48,635 bases of DNA from Phycisphaerae bacterium. Its GTDB lineage: Bacteria > Planctomycetota > Phycisphaerae > UBA1845 > Fen-1342. Below are positions 31,844 to 40,428 of this stretch, in pieces. Below the pieces are notes generated by a model, which was not told the DNA's origin, searched no databases, and saw only the letters and a program-made list of their open reading frames with translations. Each line of letters begins with the position of its first letter. Within the stretch, counting starts at the first letter, position 1. The stretch covers positions 1 to 48,635 of the forward strand of contig JAUWNI010000014.1 of the NCBI GenBank assembly GCA_030612705.1. The letters run 5' to 3'. The position numbers and the translations under genes are program-made.

Positions 31844-33649
31844 ATGGACGGCGACAACCTGCTGAGTTCGATTCGCGATCATTCGGTTGACACCGAGTTT
31901 TACCTGCCGCTGCCGAGCGGTTACACGCCCGGCTCGACGAAGTATGTCATTGTGGTGGGCACGGTGATGAGCGGTCTCGGCAAGGGCATCTTCAGCTCGT
32001 CGCTGGCCAGGTGCCTCCAGGACAAGGGCTTGAAGGTCACCCCGATCAAGCTCGAAGGCTACCTGAATATCGACTCTGGCACCTTGAACCCGTATCGACA
32101 CGGCGAAGTCTTCGTGCTCGACGACGGTACCGAATGCGATATGGACCTGGGCACGTACGAACGGGCGCTCGACCAGGACCTGACCCGGCTGAACTTCACC
32201 ACCAGCGGGCAGATTTATCGCCGCGTGCTCGAACGCGAGCGCACCGGGGGCTACCTCGGCCGCGACGTGCAGATGATTCCGCACGTCACCGGCGAAGTGA
32301 AAAACCGGCTGCGCGAACTGGCCGTCGCCACCCAGGCCGACGTGGTCTTCGTCGAGATCGGCGGCACGGTCGGCGACGTCGAGAACGCCTACTACATCGA
32401 GGCGATGCGACAATTGGCTTTCGAGGAGGGCCAGCGCAGCGTCTGCTTCGTCGCATTGACCTACGTTCTGGAGCCACCCAGCCTCGGCGAGCAAAAAAGC
32501 AAGGCAGCCCAGCTCGGCATCCGCCGGCTGATGGAGACCGGGATTCAGCCCCACATGATCGCCTGCCGGGCGAGCAGGCCGGCGACGCAGAAGGTGCGGG
32601 AAAAGATCGCACTGTTTTCGAACGTGCCCCCGGAACGCGTCTTCAGCATGCACGATTGCGAAAGCGTCTACCAGATCCCGGACATGCTACGGGGCGCCGG
32701 TTGCGATCGCGCCGTGGTCGAATGGCTCCAACTCGACCAGCAGGTCGACGATGCCGCCGAACGAGAGGCGCGCGAGGCGTGGATGGGCTACGTCACCCGG
32801 CTGCGGCAGGCGGCGCGACAGGTCACGGTCGGAATCACCGGCAAATACACATCGGTACGCGACGCCTACGCCAGCATCATCAAGGCCTTCGAGCACGCCG
32901 GCGTGCGGTTGGGTTGCAAGGTAAACCTCCAGTGGATCGAGACATCCGACCTGGACGACGACAACGTCACCGAGGCGTTGAAAGACCTGCACGGCATCGT
33001 CGTCCCGGGCGCGTTCGGCACACGTGGAGCCGAAGGGAAAATCGCCTGTCTCAAGCACGCCCGCGCGACCAACCTGCCCTGTCTGGGAATTTGCTACGGG
33101 TTCCAGATGGCGGTGATCGAGTTCGCCCGCAACGTCTGCGACATGGAAGGCGCCAACTCGACCGAGATCGAGAACGAGTGCCGCTACCCGGTCATTAACG
33201 TCCTGCCGGAACAAAAGAAGATCGAGGGTCTCGGCGGGACCATGCGGCTGGGCGGATACGACGCGGTCGTCAAGGCAGGTACGCTGGCGGCGCGGATGTT
33301 CGGGCCGCACGTTCGGATGCGATTCCGGCACCGTTACGAGGTCGATCCGCGTTACGTGCCGCAATTGGAGGCGGCGGGGATGGTGTTCTCGGGCAAGTCG
33401 CCGCGAGCCGAGATATATAACATCCTGGAGCTACCGGCCGCGATGCATCCCTACTTCATCGGCACGCAGGCTCATCCGGAGTTGACCAGCCGGCCCTTGC
33501 GGCCGCACCCGATGTTTCTCGGATTGGTACACGCGGCGTTGAAGCGGGCATACACGGATTATGACGAACCGTTGGAGTTTGACACGCCCGAGGATGATTC
33601 GGAGCCACCCCTCGAAGCGCCGCAGCGCGTCGCCGGCTCTGAACGGTAA
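31844..33649 (+). CDS. pyrG: CTP synthase
   Basis: 601 residues; ATG 31844 follows AGAGGT. An ORF extends upstream through the R3 element, but that part is not family-like. UTP plus glutamine and ATP gives CTP. The synthetase domain has SGLGKG (43-48), EIGGTVGD (171-178) and the TTSG, GGYLGRDVQMIPHVTGEV segments. It has KLEGYLNIDSGT where typical enzymes have KLDPYxNxDPGT, a variant I associate with some deep-branching or candidate phyla. The glutaminase domain has PGAFGTRGAEGK, nucleophile C417 (LGICYGF) and H544/E546 (AHPE). The N-terminus is about 30 residues longer than usual and the C-terminus has an acidic extension (DYDEPLEFDTPEDDSEPPLE). Confidence 0.95.
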   Translation: MDGDNLLSSIRDHSVDTEFYLPLPSGYTPGSTKYVIVVGTVMSGLGKGIFSSSLARCLQDKGLKVTPIKLEGYLNIDSGTLNPYRHGEVFVLDDGTECDMDLGTYERALDQDLTRLNFTTSGQIYRRVLERERTGGYLGRDVQMIPHVTGEVKNRLRELAVATQADVVFVEIGGTVGDVENAYYIEAMRQLAFEEGQRSVCFVALTYVLEPPSLGEQKSKAAQLGIRRLMETGIQPHMIACRASRPATQKVREKIALFSNVPPERVFSMHDCESVYQIPDMLRGAGCDRAVVEWLQLDQQVDDAAEREAREAWMGYVTRLRQAARQVTVGITGKYTSVRDAYASIIKAFEHAGVRLGCKVNLQWIETSDLDDDNVTEALKDLHGIVVPGAFGTRGAEGKIACLKHARATNLPCLGICYGFQMAVIEFARNVCDMEGANSTEIENECRYPVINVLPEQKKIEGLGGTMRLGGYDAVVKAGTLAARMFGPHVRMRFRHRYEVDPRYVPQLEAAGMVFSGKSPRAEIYNILELPAAMHPYFIGTQAHPELTSRPLRPHPMFLGLVHAALKRAYTDYDEPLEFDTPEDDSEPPLEAPQRVAGSER

Positions 33650-33693
33650 TATGCTGAACCCACCGGCGTTGTTACAAGATCGCGCATGGTCTT

Positions 33694-34611
33694 TTAGATC
33701 CGTCGGCGCAGGCCGATTAGCGTGAGCGTGCCGATAAGCAGCAGGGTGGTTGATTCGGGCACATTCAGAGGCGGTCCGTACGTAGCGGGGTCGTTGACGG
33801 TTCCGACCAGTTCACGCGGGAACTCCTGCGATGTCAGGGCTGATTCGGTGCCGAGCGTCCCGTCCGCGAGGGCTTCGCCGAGGACCAGGCGCTGCTGGTC
33901 GATGAAGGCCTTGATCTCGTCGTCGATGCGATCGATCGGCGAGGCCGGGAACAAGCCTTCAAGCTCGCTGGTGTCCAGCCCGAGCGCGGTTAGTGCCGCA
34001 CAGGCGGCATCGACAAAGACATTCCCGCGAATGCTGATTGGGCCGATGTCGAAGTCGGCGTCGGTCGGACCATCCACGACCAGCCCGTCGGCCTTTAGAG
34101 TGGCGTTGGTATTGTTGATTTCGAGGTCGAGGTAGTAAAAGCCGAGGCGATTGATTTCGAGCTGGTGATTGATGCTGAGCGATCCGGTGAGCTCGAAGTC
34201 CTGCGCGCCGGTCTTGTCAGTCAGGATGTAGCCAACGTTGTTGGCGAACATGTCGACGTTGAGCGTTTGGACACCGCGGCCGGTGTACTGAATCGTGGAT
34301 GCAGTCGCACCGTTCAGTTGCAGTTCTAGCATTCCGATATCGAAGACTTCCGGACGTCCACGTGCATCCGCTCCGAAAGTTCGGTCGAGTTCGAGTCGAT
34401 GGCCCTCGCCGAACTCGTTGGGCACGATTCGCAGCCGGCCGTAGCGGTTGCCGTTGCTCTGCCCACCGCCGGCGGCGGTGCGTACGGGCGATCCGGTAGG
34501 CGTGGCGAAGTAGCCCAGGCCGCGATATAGGTCTTCATAAAACCCACCCAGCGCCGGCGCGGAGCAGAGCAGGATTGCCGCTATCAGTAAACCGGTACGC
34601 AAACGCACCAC
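33694..34611 (-). CDS. PEP-CTERM sorting-signal protein
   Basis: 305 residues; GTG 34611 follows GGAGGAC, with a second GTG directly after. The signal peptide ends near ALGG. The mature region is beta-rich (LNVDMFANNVGYILTD, GFYYLDLEINNTNATLKADGLVVDG). The C-terminus has the tripartite sorting signal: VPES (variant of VPEP), a hydrophobic stretch TLLLIGTLTLIGL and a basic RRRI end. Such proteins are processed by an exosortase and are thought to be exported to the surface. No exosortase is in the window. It is divergent from the HEAT-repeat gene and converges on pyrG with 44 bp between stops. Confidence 0.88.
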   Translation of the reverse strand: MVRLRTGLLIAAILLCSAPALGGFYEDLYRGLGYFATPTGSPVRTAAGGGQSNGNRYGRLRIVPNEFGEGHRLELDRTFGADARGRPEVFDIGMLELQLNGATASTIQYTGRGVQTLNVDMFANNVGYILTDKTGAQDFELTGSLSINHQLEINRLGFYYLDLEINNTNATLKADGLVVDGPTDADFDIGPISIRGNVFVDAACAALTALGLDTSELEGLFPASPIDRIDDEIKAFIDQQRLVLGEALADGTLGTESALTSQEFPRELVGTVNDPATYGPPLNVPESTTLLLIGTLTLIGLRRRI

Positions 34612-34809
34612 GGATAGTCCTCCGAGTAAAGGCGACCAGATCGCCTAAACATAAGCATAAACACACGCGGACACCGATTCAAGCCGATGCGCGTCTTTCG
34701 GTCTTATCGGAGTACGCCGGTCGGGACCTTAGAGTTCGCGAAAAGCGGGCTCGGGAGGGGTTTCGGCGGGAATTGCGCTATGGTCACTCCGCGAGTTAAG
34801 TCGATTGTG

Positions 34810-34815
34810 TATAAT
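34810..34815 (+). promoter_or_regulatory. Possible -10 element for the HEAT-repeat gene
   Basis: TATAAT lies 56 bases upstream of GTG 34871 in the 259-bp divergent gap. I see no convincing -35 at 16-18 bases; TGGTCA at 34781-34786 is too far. Low confidence. Confidence 0.25.
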
Positions 34816-34870
34816 GCCTTCGCTTTCAGTGCACCCGGCGCGCGGATGGCGTGTATAAAGAACCAGTTTT

Positions 34871-37369
34871 GTGACGATGATCTGGGCGACAATTCGGTCT
34901 GTCAGGTATTGGACACTAGGGGGAGTCTTCGTAGTTGCCGTGACCACGGGCGCAATTGCCGCGCCCCAATCGCCGCCGCCGGTAGAGAGTCAGCCGACGC
35001 TTGACCAGCAGCGTTTCAACGACCTGATCGCCATCATCGAAGGTCAGAACTCACCCCAGGCACGCCGAACGGGCGCACGCGAATTGTTGCGTCAGGATTG
35101 GTCCGAGACCGTGCCGCGTTTGACGGGGATCCTGCGCGGGGCGAATCGCCCGGCCAGGGTCGCGGTAGCCCTGGCACTATCGGACCTCCCGGATTACATC
35201 GTCCCGGATTACATCGAGCCGCTCTTGGCGATGCTGGCCGATGCCGAAACGGAAGCGCGGCACGCGGCGGCAACGGCATTGGCGATGAGCCCGGCAGACG
35301 ATGTGCTCCCACGCTTAAGATCACTGGTGCTGAGCAAAGAGCAGACACGCCCAAGCCGCCTGGCCGCGATCGATGTATTGAGCATGATGACGGAACGTCA
35401 GGCGATCGCCGTCCTGGTCGAGGTACTCGCCGACCAAGATGCCGAGTTGGCGGTCCCGGCCCTGGAAGCACTTGAGCAGGCCACCGCACAGAATTTCCAA
35501 GGTGATTTCGAGGCAGCGCTAACGTGGTGGAAGACTGCCCGCGAAGCTACGCCCGCCCAGTGGCAACGTATGCAAATCGAACGGCTCGTTCGCCAGAACC
35601 GCGCCCGGCGGCAACGTGTTCGCAATCTGGAACAGCGGCTGGCCAACACCCTCCGCGAGAACTATCTCCACACGCCCGAGGGGCAGCGGCCGGCGTTGTT
35701 GAACACACATCTGACCGACGTTTCCACCGCCATTCGTCTACTCGGGCTGGAGCTCGTCCAGTCGATGCTGGCGGAGGGCAAAACTCTCACGCCCGAGACG
35801 GTCGCCCGCGCGCGCGAGCTGTTGACGTCGCCGGAGCCGGCGGTACGCGCCGCCGCCGTTCGCACGGTCGCGACGCTGCGTGATCTCGCCGACGCCGAAC
35901 GCTTCCGGCAATTATTATCGACGGAGCGGCATGCGGCAGTGCGTGCGGCGCTGGTCAACGGGTTGGGTTACGTCGGCTCAGCCGCGGCCGCGGATCCGTT
36001 GCTGAAGTTGCTCGATTCCGCCGACCAGACGATCTTCAGCGAAGCGGTGACCGCGCTGGGCCGCTTGGCGGAGCGCGGCGTGCTCGATGAGCCGAATCGC
36101 CACGCGGTCGCGTCGGCATTGCTCGCGCACGTACGCACCACTACTGACAAACAACATGCGATGTACGAGCGCCTGCTGTGGGCGCTGAGCCGCGTGGGCG
36201 ATCCACGCTGCGGGGCGGTGTTCGTCGCAGCGCTCGAAACGCCCGAGGCCGCGACGGTTCGGCTGGCGGCGGTGCGCGGCATCGCGGTGATGGCGGATCC
36301 GCGTACGGTCAAGGCCAACGGCCATACTTCACAACCCGCTGCAAGTGACAACGCCGAACGATGCCTGAGTCCGCGGGAGATGGTTGACGCGCTCGTCCAA
36401 GTGATGGATGACCCGGACGCGGGGGTGCGTCGAGCGGCTGTCGAGGCATTGGCCCAGTTTGCCGCGAGCGATGCGCACGCCGAAGCGCTCTGGAGTCGCT
36501 TGTCCCCCGAGCGTGAGCCGGAAGAAGCGATTCGCGTGACCGCCTGGCGTGGGGCGATGCGTGTAATCGCGACCCGGCCGGTGAGCGAAATCGAAAGCTG
36601 GCTCGATCGGCTACCGGGTGACGAAGAGACACGCAGGCAGTATGCCATCGAGCTTCTGCAAGCCGCCGAGAAGAACCTGGATTCGAAACCCGATTCGCGC
36701 GGCGAGTTGGGCAGGATTCGCGCCCGCCTGGCTGCCGAGCGGGCCTTGTTAAAACAGTCCGAGCAGGCTATTTCGACCTACTTGACGGCGCTCGAGGACC
36801 TGCACGCGGGCAACTCGCCCGAGTTGCCGCGCGTCGCGCTCGAATTACTTCGTTATGCCTTGTTGAACGATTGCTACGACGAGCAACTCGCCGCGGCGCT
36901 TACCGACGGAAACCCCGTACTCGATGGCGCGGCGTTGTGGGAGGGGATTCGCGGGGAAATCGAGCAGCGGCTGCACCCGGACGAAGTGGACCATGCGATT
37001 TCGATGCTGGTCGCATTGAAGACCAACCCGCCCGCCTCCATGCCCGCTGACACGCAAACGGCCTTGGAACAGGTCTTGCAACGCGCCCGGCAAATCCGCG
37101 CTGAGGCGGATGCCGACCTCGTCAACGCCACCCTGCAAAAGCTGCGGGAGAATCCCGCCGACGCACAGACGCGGCAGACGCTGTTGAACCTGGGCTCGCG
37201 GGCCGTCCCCGCGGTACGCGACGCGCTGCACGCGGCTTTACAGGCCGAGCAACCCGACGCGAATCAAATCCAATGGCTGCACGATCTCTTGAAAGCACTC
37301 CTCCCGGACTGGCCCGGCTTCGTTCCCGACGCCGCGCCCGAGGACAAGCTGAAAGCGCTCGAAGAGTAG
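34871..37369 (+). CDS. Exported HEAT-repeat protein
   Basis: 832 residues from GTG 34871; ATG 34877 is also possible and neither has a strong Shine-Dalgarno. A signal peptide (VFVVAVTTGAIAAPQ) leads into alpha-alpha HEAT repeats such as RPARVAVALALSDLP, EARHAAATALAMSP, EPAVRAAAVRTVATLRD, HAAVRAALVNGLGYVGSAAAADPLLKLLD and AGVRRAAVEALAQFAAS. The C-terminal third (about 600-832) is helical and tetratricopeptide-like (AERALLKQSEQAISTYLTALEDLHAG). HEAT arrays bind proteins; no enzyme motif is visible, so it is likely a scaffold on the outside of the cytoplasmic membrane. Common type in planctomycetes, partner unknown. Confidence 0.85.
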   Translation: MTMIWATIRSVRYWTLGGVFVVAVTTGAIAAPQSPPPVESQPTLDQQRFNDLIAIIEGQNSPQARRTGARELLRQDWSETVPRLTGILRGANRPARVAVALALSDLPDYIVPDYIEPLLAMLADAETEARHAAATALAMSPADDVLPRLRSLVLSKEQTRPSRLAAIDVLSMMTERQAIAVLVEVLADQDAELAVPALEALEQATAQNFQGDFEAALTWWKTAREATPAQWQRMQIERLVRQNRARRQRVRNLEQRLANTLRENYLHTPEGQRPALLNTHLTDVSTAIRLLGLELVQSMLAEGKTLTPETVARARELLTSPEPAVRAAAVRTVATLRDLADAERFRQLLSTERHAAVRAALVNGLGYVGSAAAADPLLKLLDSADQTIFSEAVTALGRLAERGVLDEPNRHAVASALLAHVRTTTDKQHAMYERLLWALSRVGDPRCGAVFVAALETPEAATVRLAAVRGIAVMADPRTVKANGHTSQPAASDNAERCLSPREMVDALVQVMDDPDAGVRRAAVEALAQFAASDAHAEALWSRLSPEREPEEAIRVTAWRGAMRVIATRPVSEIESWLDRLPGDEETRRQYAIELLQAAEKNLDSKPDSRGELGRIRARLAAERALLKQSEQAISTYLTALEDLHAGNSPELPRVALELLRYALLNDCYDEQLAAALTDGNPVLDGAALWEGIRGEIEQRLHPDEVDHAISMLVALKTNPPASMPADTQTALEQVLQRARQIRAEADADLVNATLQKLRENPADAQTRQTLLNLGSRAVPAVRDALHAALQAEQPDANQIQWLHDLLKALLPDWPGFVPDAAPEDKLKALEE

Positions 37370-37424
37370 AAGATTGGTGTTGGGCAATGCTCACACCCTG
37401 CGCTGAAATCGGCCGTTTTCAGTG

Positions 37425-37478
37425 CGGAGCCGGGCCGTCCCCGGCCCGGAAATCCGGCGTGTGGACACGCCGGCTCTG
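37425..37478 (-). repeat. Palindromic repeat R5, copy b (inverted)
   Basis: Reverse complement of 11096-11148 with about three differences. It contains the hairpins CCGGGCC/GGCCCGG and CCGGCGTGT/ACACGCCGG. It lies in the 125-bp gap where the HEAT-repeat gene and the transglutaminase gene converge, so it could also act as a bidirectional terminator. Confidence 0.8.
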
Positions 37479-37494
37479 CCCCTTGAGTGCGTGC

Positions 37495-39030
37495 TTACCA
37501 CCAGTGCTGTTTGCCGGCCTCGATGGTGAAGATACGTTCGAGTCGGCGGGAGTCCTCTTCCACCAACCAGTAGAGCCGCCCGGCGGGAACGGAGTCGAAC
37601 GAGACCGGCTCGTCACCCGCGACTTGCTTGCCGAGCGAATCCCACTCGCCGTCGCCCCAGACGAACAGCTCATAGGTCTTGCCGGGCTCGACCACGAACA
37701 TCGGTTTGGTGATCTGCATGTCGGCGTCGGGCACCTCCGGCTTGATGACGGTCAGCTCGATAGTGAGCGTGTTGTCGCCGTCGCCGGTGAGTGCTCGGAC
37801 GTTGCCGTCGCGCGTTAGGATGAGTGGTGGGCCGGCCGGCACGACCTGCTCGTCGACGTAATACGCCGGGAGACAGGCGATGTGGCGACCCATTTTAGTG
37901 AAAGTGGCCCGGTCGCCGTCGAGCTCGCCCCAGTGGATTGGACGCCATTTGCCGGCGTTGAAAACGCAGACGTACGCGAAGCGTGTCCCCGCGGGTTTCT
38001 CGCCTTCCAGGCGGATGGTGACGTCGGTGGTCTCTATGTACTGGTCGGTGGCGTCCTTGTAGTTCTTGCTGTTGAGATAGCGCGGGAGCTTCGCGCCTTT
38101 GCCCGCGCGGCAGGCCAGACTGTCGCGCTGAATCGCGAAGGTTTTGCGATAGACCTTGGCGGCCCGGCTCAAGAGTCTGGCCTTGCCGCGGCCTTGTGCG
38201 TCGAGGATCACCTCCCAGGCGTGGTTGTTGTCGCGGTCGGCCCACCAGGGAGTGAAATCAACCACCGCCGGGATCGCGTTGGACCGCATGGCGTACATCA
38301 TCATGTTGCTGATGTCCCCGCAGCGGCCGTTGCGTCGCCGGTTCATCTCCTCGAAGCTCTGGTCGGTCGGGTGCAGGTAGTAGAGTTCGTTGAAGGGCAC
38401 CCATCGGTGCACGTCCTTCCGGACCAGTTCGGCCGCCTCGTAAACGTCGGTCGGGTCGTTCATCTTCTCGGGCAGGTCGGCGTAGCGCGCCAGGCAGGTG
38501 GGACGAAACGAGTTGATCGGCTCGTTATCGCCGCGGTATCCGAGGATGTACTCGCGGAATGCTTCGAAAGTGAGGTCCTTCGCCCAGGGATTCTCGCGCC
38601 AAGCCTGGAACGCCAGATCGATGTTCTCGATCAGGTATTCGGCGGTGATGACCTCCAGGTCCGCGTCGAAGCGTTTGCTGTCGTAGTCGAGTTCGCCGTG
38701 CTTTTTCTCGAGCACGTCGAGGGCGGCCTGGGCTTCCTTGAAGTTGGGATAATCGAGCGCGTCGAACTCGATCTCGTTTCCGTCCTTGTCGTAGAAGGCG
38801 GTGAGGATGTAGCCGTGGCCGTCCATGTTTCCGATCAGAAACCGCGCGGCTTCGAGCTTCTGCTCGTTGCCCTGTTGTTGATAGTGCTTCAGCACTTTCT
38901 CCAGCTCGACGCGGTTGTCGCCGGCTTGGTCAAGGGCCATCTCGACATCGGCCGGCCAGGTGGCGCAACCGGCGGCCGGGAGCATGAGGGACAACGGCAA
39001 GACGATGCGAAGAAGGCAGCGCGAGAACAT
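37495..39030 (-). CDS. Transglutaminase-like lipoprotein
   Basis: 511 residues. ATG 39030 has AAGGAG six bases upstream; the in-frame TTG at 39036 is not needed. The type II signal peptide has the lipobox PAAGC (C22). A helical N-terminal region (about 30-200) precedes a transglutaminase core with a likely Cys-His-Asp triad: C237 (RRNGRCGDISNMMMYAMRS), H270 (NNHAWEVILD) and D277. The C-terminal part (about 320-511) is beta-rich, with two Ig-like or jelly-roll segments (GTRFAYVCVFNAGKWRPIHW, KTYELFVWGDGEW). Such proteins may cut or cross-link peptides in the envelope. The family fits the PF01841 core by pattern; its substrate is unknown. Confidence 0.87.
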   Translation of the reverse strand: MFSRCLLRIVLPLSLMLPAAGCATWPADVEMALDQAGDNRVELEKVLKHYQQQGNEQKLEAARFLIGNMDGHGYILTAFYDKDGNEIEFDALDYPNFKEAQAALDVLEKKHGELDYDSKRFDADLEVITAEYLIENIDLAFQAWRENPWAKDLTFEAFREYILGYRGDNEPINSFRPTCLARYADLPEKMNDPTDVYEAAELVRKDVHRWVPFNELYYLHPTDQSFEEMNRRRNGRCGDISNMMMYAMRSNAIPAVVDFTPWWADRDNNHAWEVILDAQGRGKARLLSRAAKVYRKTFAIQRDSLACRAGKGAKLPRYLNSKNYKDATDQYIETTDVTIRLEGEKPAGTRFAYVCVFNAGKWRPIHWGELDGDRATFTKMGRHIACLPAYYVDEQVVPAGPPLILTRDGNVRALTGDGDNTLTIELTVIKPEVPDADMQITKPMFVVEPGKTYELFVWGDGEWDSLGKQVAGDEPVSFDSVPAGRLYWLVEEDSRRLERIFTIEAGKQHWW

Positions 39031-39152
39031 ATCCAACTCCTTGAGCCTGTCAGGTTCGGGTGCTTGTGCAAGAATTCGAGATTATACGCTTTCGACGAAG
39101 CGATGCACCAGCGCTTCGTGCCGCTCGGTCGATTCGACTACGGGCGGCATGT

Positions 39153-40061
39153 TCAATCCCAAAGCTTGCGTGGGTAGTCGCCGCGGCTGACCAGCTTGCC
39201 GATCATTTCCACGACGCGCGGCTTGTCCTCCTGGTGTGTGACGCCGCACCAGCGGTCGGTGGTTGGCAACACCTTGACGCGGGCTCGACCGGCACGCATC
39301 AGCTCTTGAATACCGGTCGGCAGGTGGAACTCGGCGGTCTCCGACGCGGCGTTTTGCCGCAGGAAGTGTTTGAATCGCGCGCCCAGCTCGTCGAAGAGGA
39401 CCGGCTGGAAGCCCCAGGTGTTCATGGAGACCTGGTCGTCGCCGCTGATGATTTGGGTGTTGCCGGCCCCGTCGGTATAGCGGCCGTCGGAGCCGTGGCG
39501 TTCGATACCCACGATCTCGACGATGCTTTCCAGGTATCCGTCCGCGTTGCGGCGGCAACACCCGCGGTTGACCGTCCCCACCTCCGACAGCGTGTCGCGC
39601 AGGGCGAATCCGACCATCGCGTAGGTTGGCACGTCGTGAGTGTCTTCCTCTTGGAGAAACCTGCCGAGGGCGGCGATTGAATTGGCGCCGTAGAAATCGT
39701 CGGCGTTGATAACGCCGAACGGTTCGCGGACCTCGTCACGAGTCGCCAGGACGGCGTGTCCGGTGCCCCAGGGTTTGGAGCGGCTGGGTGGGACGGTGAA
39801 CCCGGCGGGCAGTGCGTCGAGCCGTTGAAAGGCATAGGCGACCGGGACGTGCATTTCATAACGTCGGCCGATCGTTTCCTTGAACGCGGCTTCCATGTCG
39901 GATCGGATGACGAAGACGGCCTTGGCGAAACCGGCGCGGATGGCGTCGTATATCGAATAGTCCATGATGGTTTCGCCGCCGGGGCCGACCGGTTCCAACT
40001 GTTTCAAGCCGCCGTAACGGCTGCCCAGGCCGGCGGCGAGGATGACGAGGGTTGGTTTCAT
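39153..40061 (-). CDS. Sugar-phosphate nucleotidyltransferase-like protein
   Basis: 302 residues starting at ATG 40061. It has the NTP-transferase signature LAAGLGSRYGGLKQLEPVGPGGETIMDYSIYD at the N-terminus, the uridylyltransferase-like GTGHAVL, and a metal-binding NADDFYG. The C-terminus (WCGVTHQEDKPRVVEMIGKL) matches a small NTP-transferase subfamily common in bacteria, close to but distinct from UTP-glucose-1-phosphate uridylyltransferase. Product sugar unknown. It lies 122 bp upstream, on the same strand, of the transglutaminase gene. Confidence 0.87.
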   Translation of the reverse strand: MKPTLVILAAGLGSRYGGLKQLEPVGPGGETIMDYSIYDAIRAGFAKAVFVIRSDMEAAFKETIGRRYEMHVPVAYAFQRLDALPAGFTVPPSRSKPWGTGHAVLATRDEVREPFGVINADDFYGANSIAALGRFLQEEDTHDVPTYAMVGFALRDTLSEVGTVNRGCCRRNADGYLESIVEIVGIERHGSDGRYTDGAGNTQIISGDDQVSMNTWGFQPVLFDELGARFKHFLRQNAASETAEFHLPTGIQELMRAGRARVKVLPTTDRWCGVTHQEDKPRVVEMIGKLVSRGDYPRKLWD

Positions 40062-40230
40062 CGCGTTGTTTGCTCCAGTAGTTGCGGGCGTTGAGTCCGG
40101 TTTCGATCGTTCCTAAGCATAGCAGGGATTCTAACGGTATCATGCTCGATACAGCTATGTACACTACAAACGGCTGATTTCTTTGCGTAAACGGTGTGAC
40201 AGTGCGGCTCGCGAGTAGTTCTCGTTACGT

Positions 40231-40312
40231 GGGTGGCCCGTCGCTTTTAGCGGCGGGGGACACGAATGGACGGTCGATTCGTGTCCCCCACGGCTAAAGC
40301 CATGGGCCACCC
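40231..40312 (+). repeat. Palindromic repeat R1, copy 5
   Basis: One base longer than copies 2-4 (GTCGCTTTTAGCGGC in the left part). The lead-in CTACAAACGGCTGATTTCTT is present from about 40164 but holds an extra roughly 20 bases. It lies in the 367-bp gap before the pyrimidine-catabolism genes; the remainder of the gap shows nothing recognisable. Confidence 0.95.
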
Positions 40313-40428
40313 GACATGCCGCCCCGGCTTCCAGGGCCGGAGTAACCGCGTTACTTGACGATTCGCGGCGGGGTCATTGACAATGGCCGCTTGCGGGAAT
40401 GGGGCCGATCCGCGACCGAGGGTTTGAG

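Noticed and set aside
23895-40312. CRISPR-like array from repeated R1 units
   Set aside because: R1 copies are kilobases apart, are palindromes of about 81 bp, and are separated by genes; no cas gene is present.
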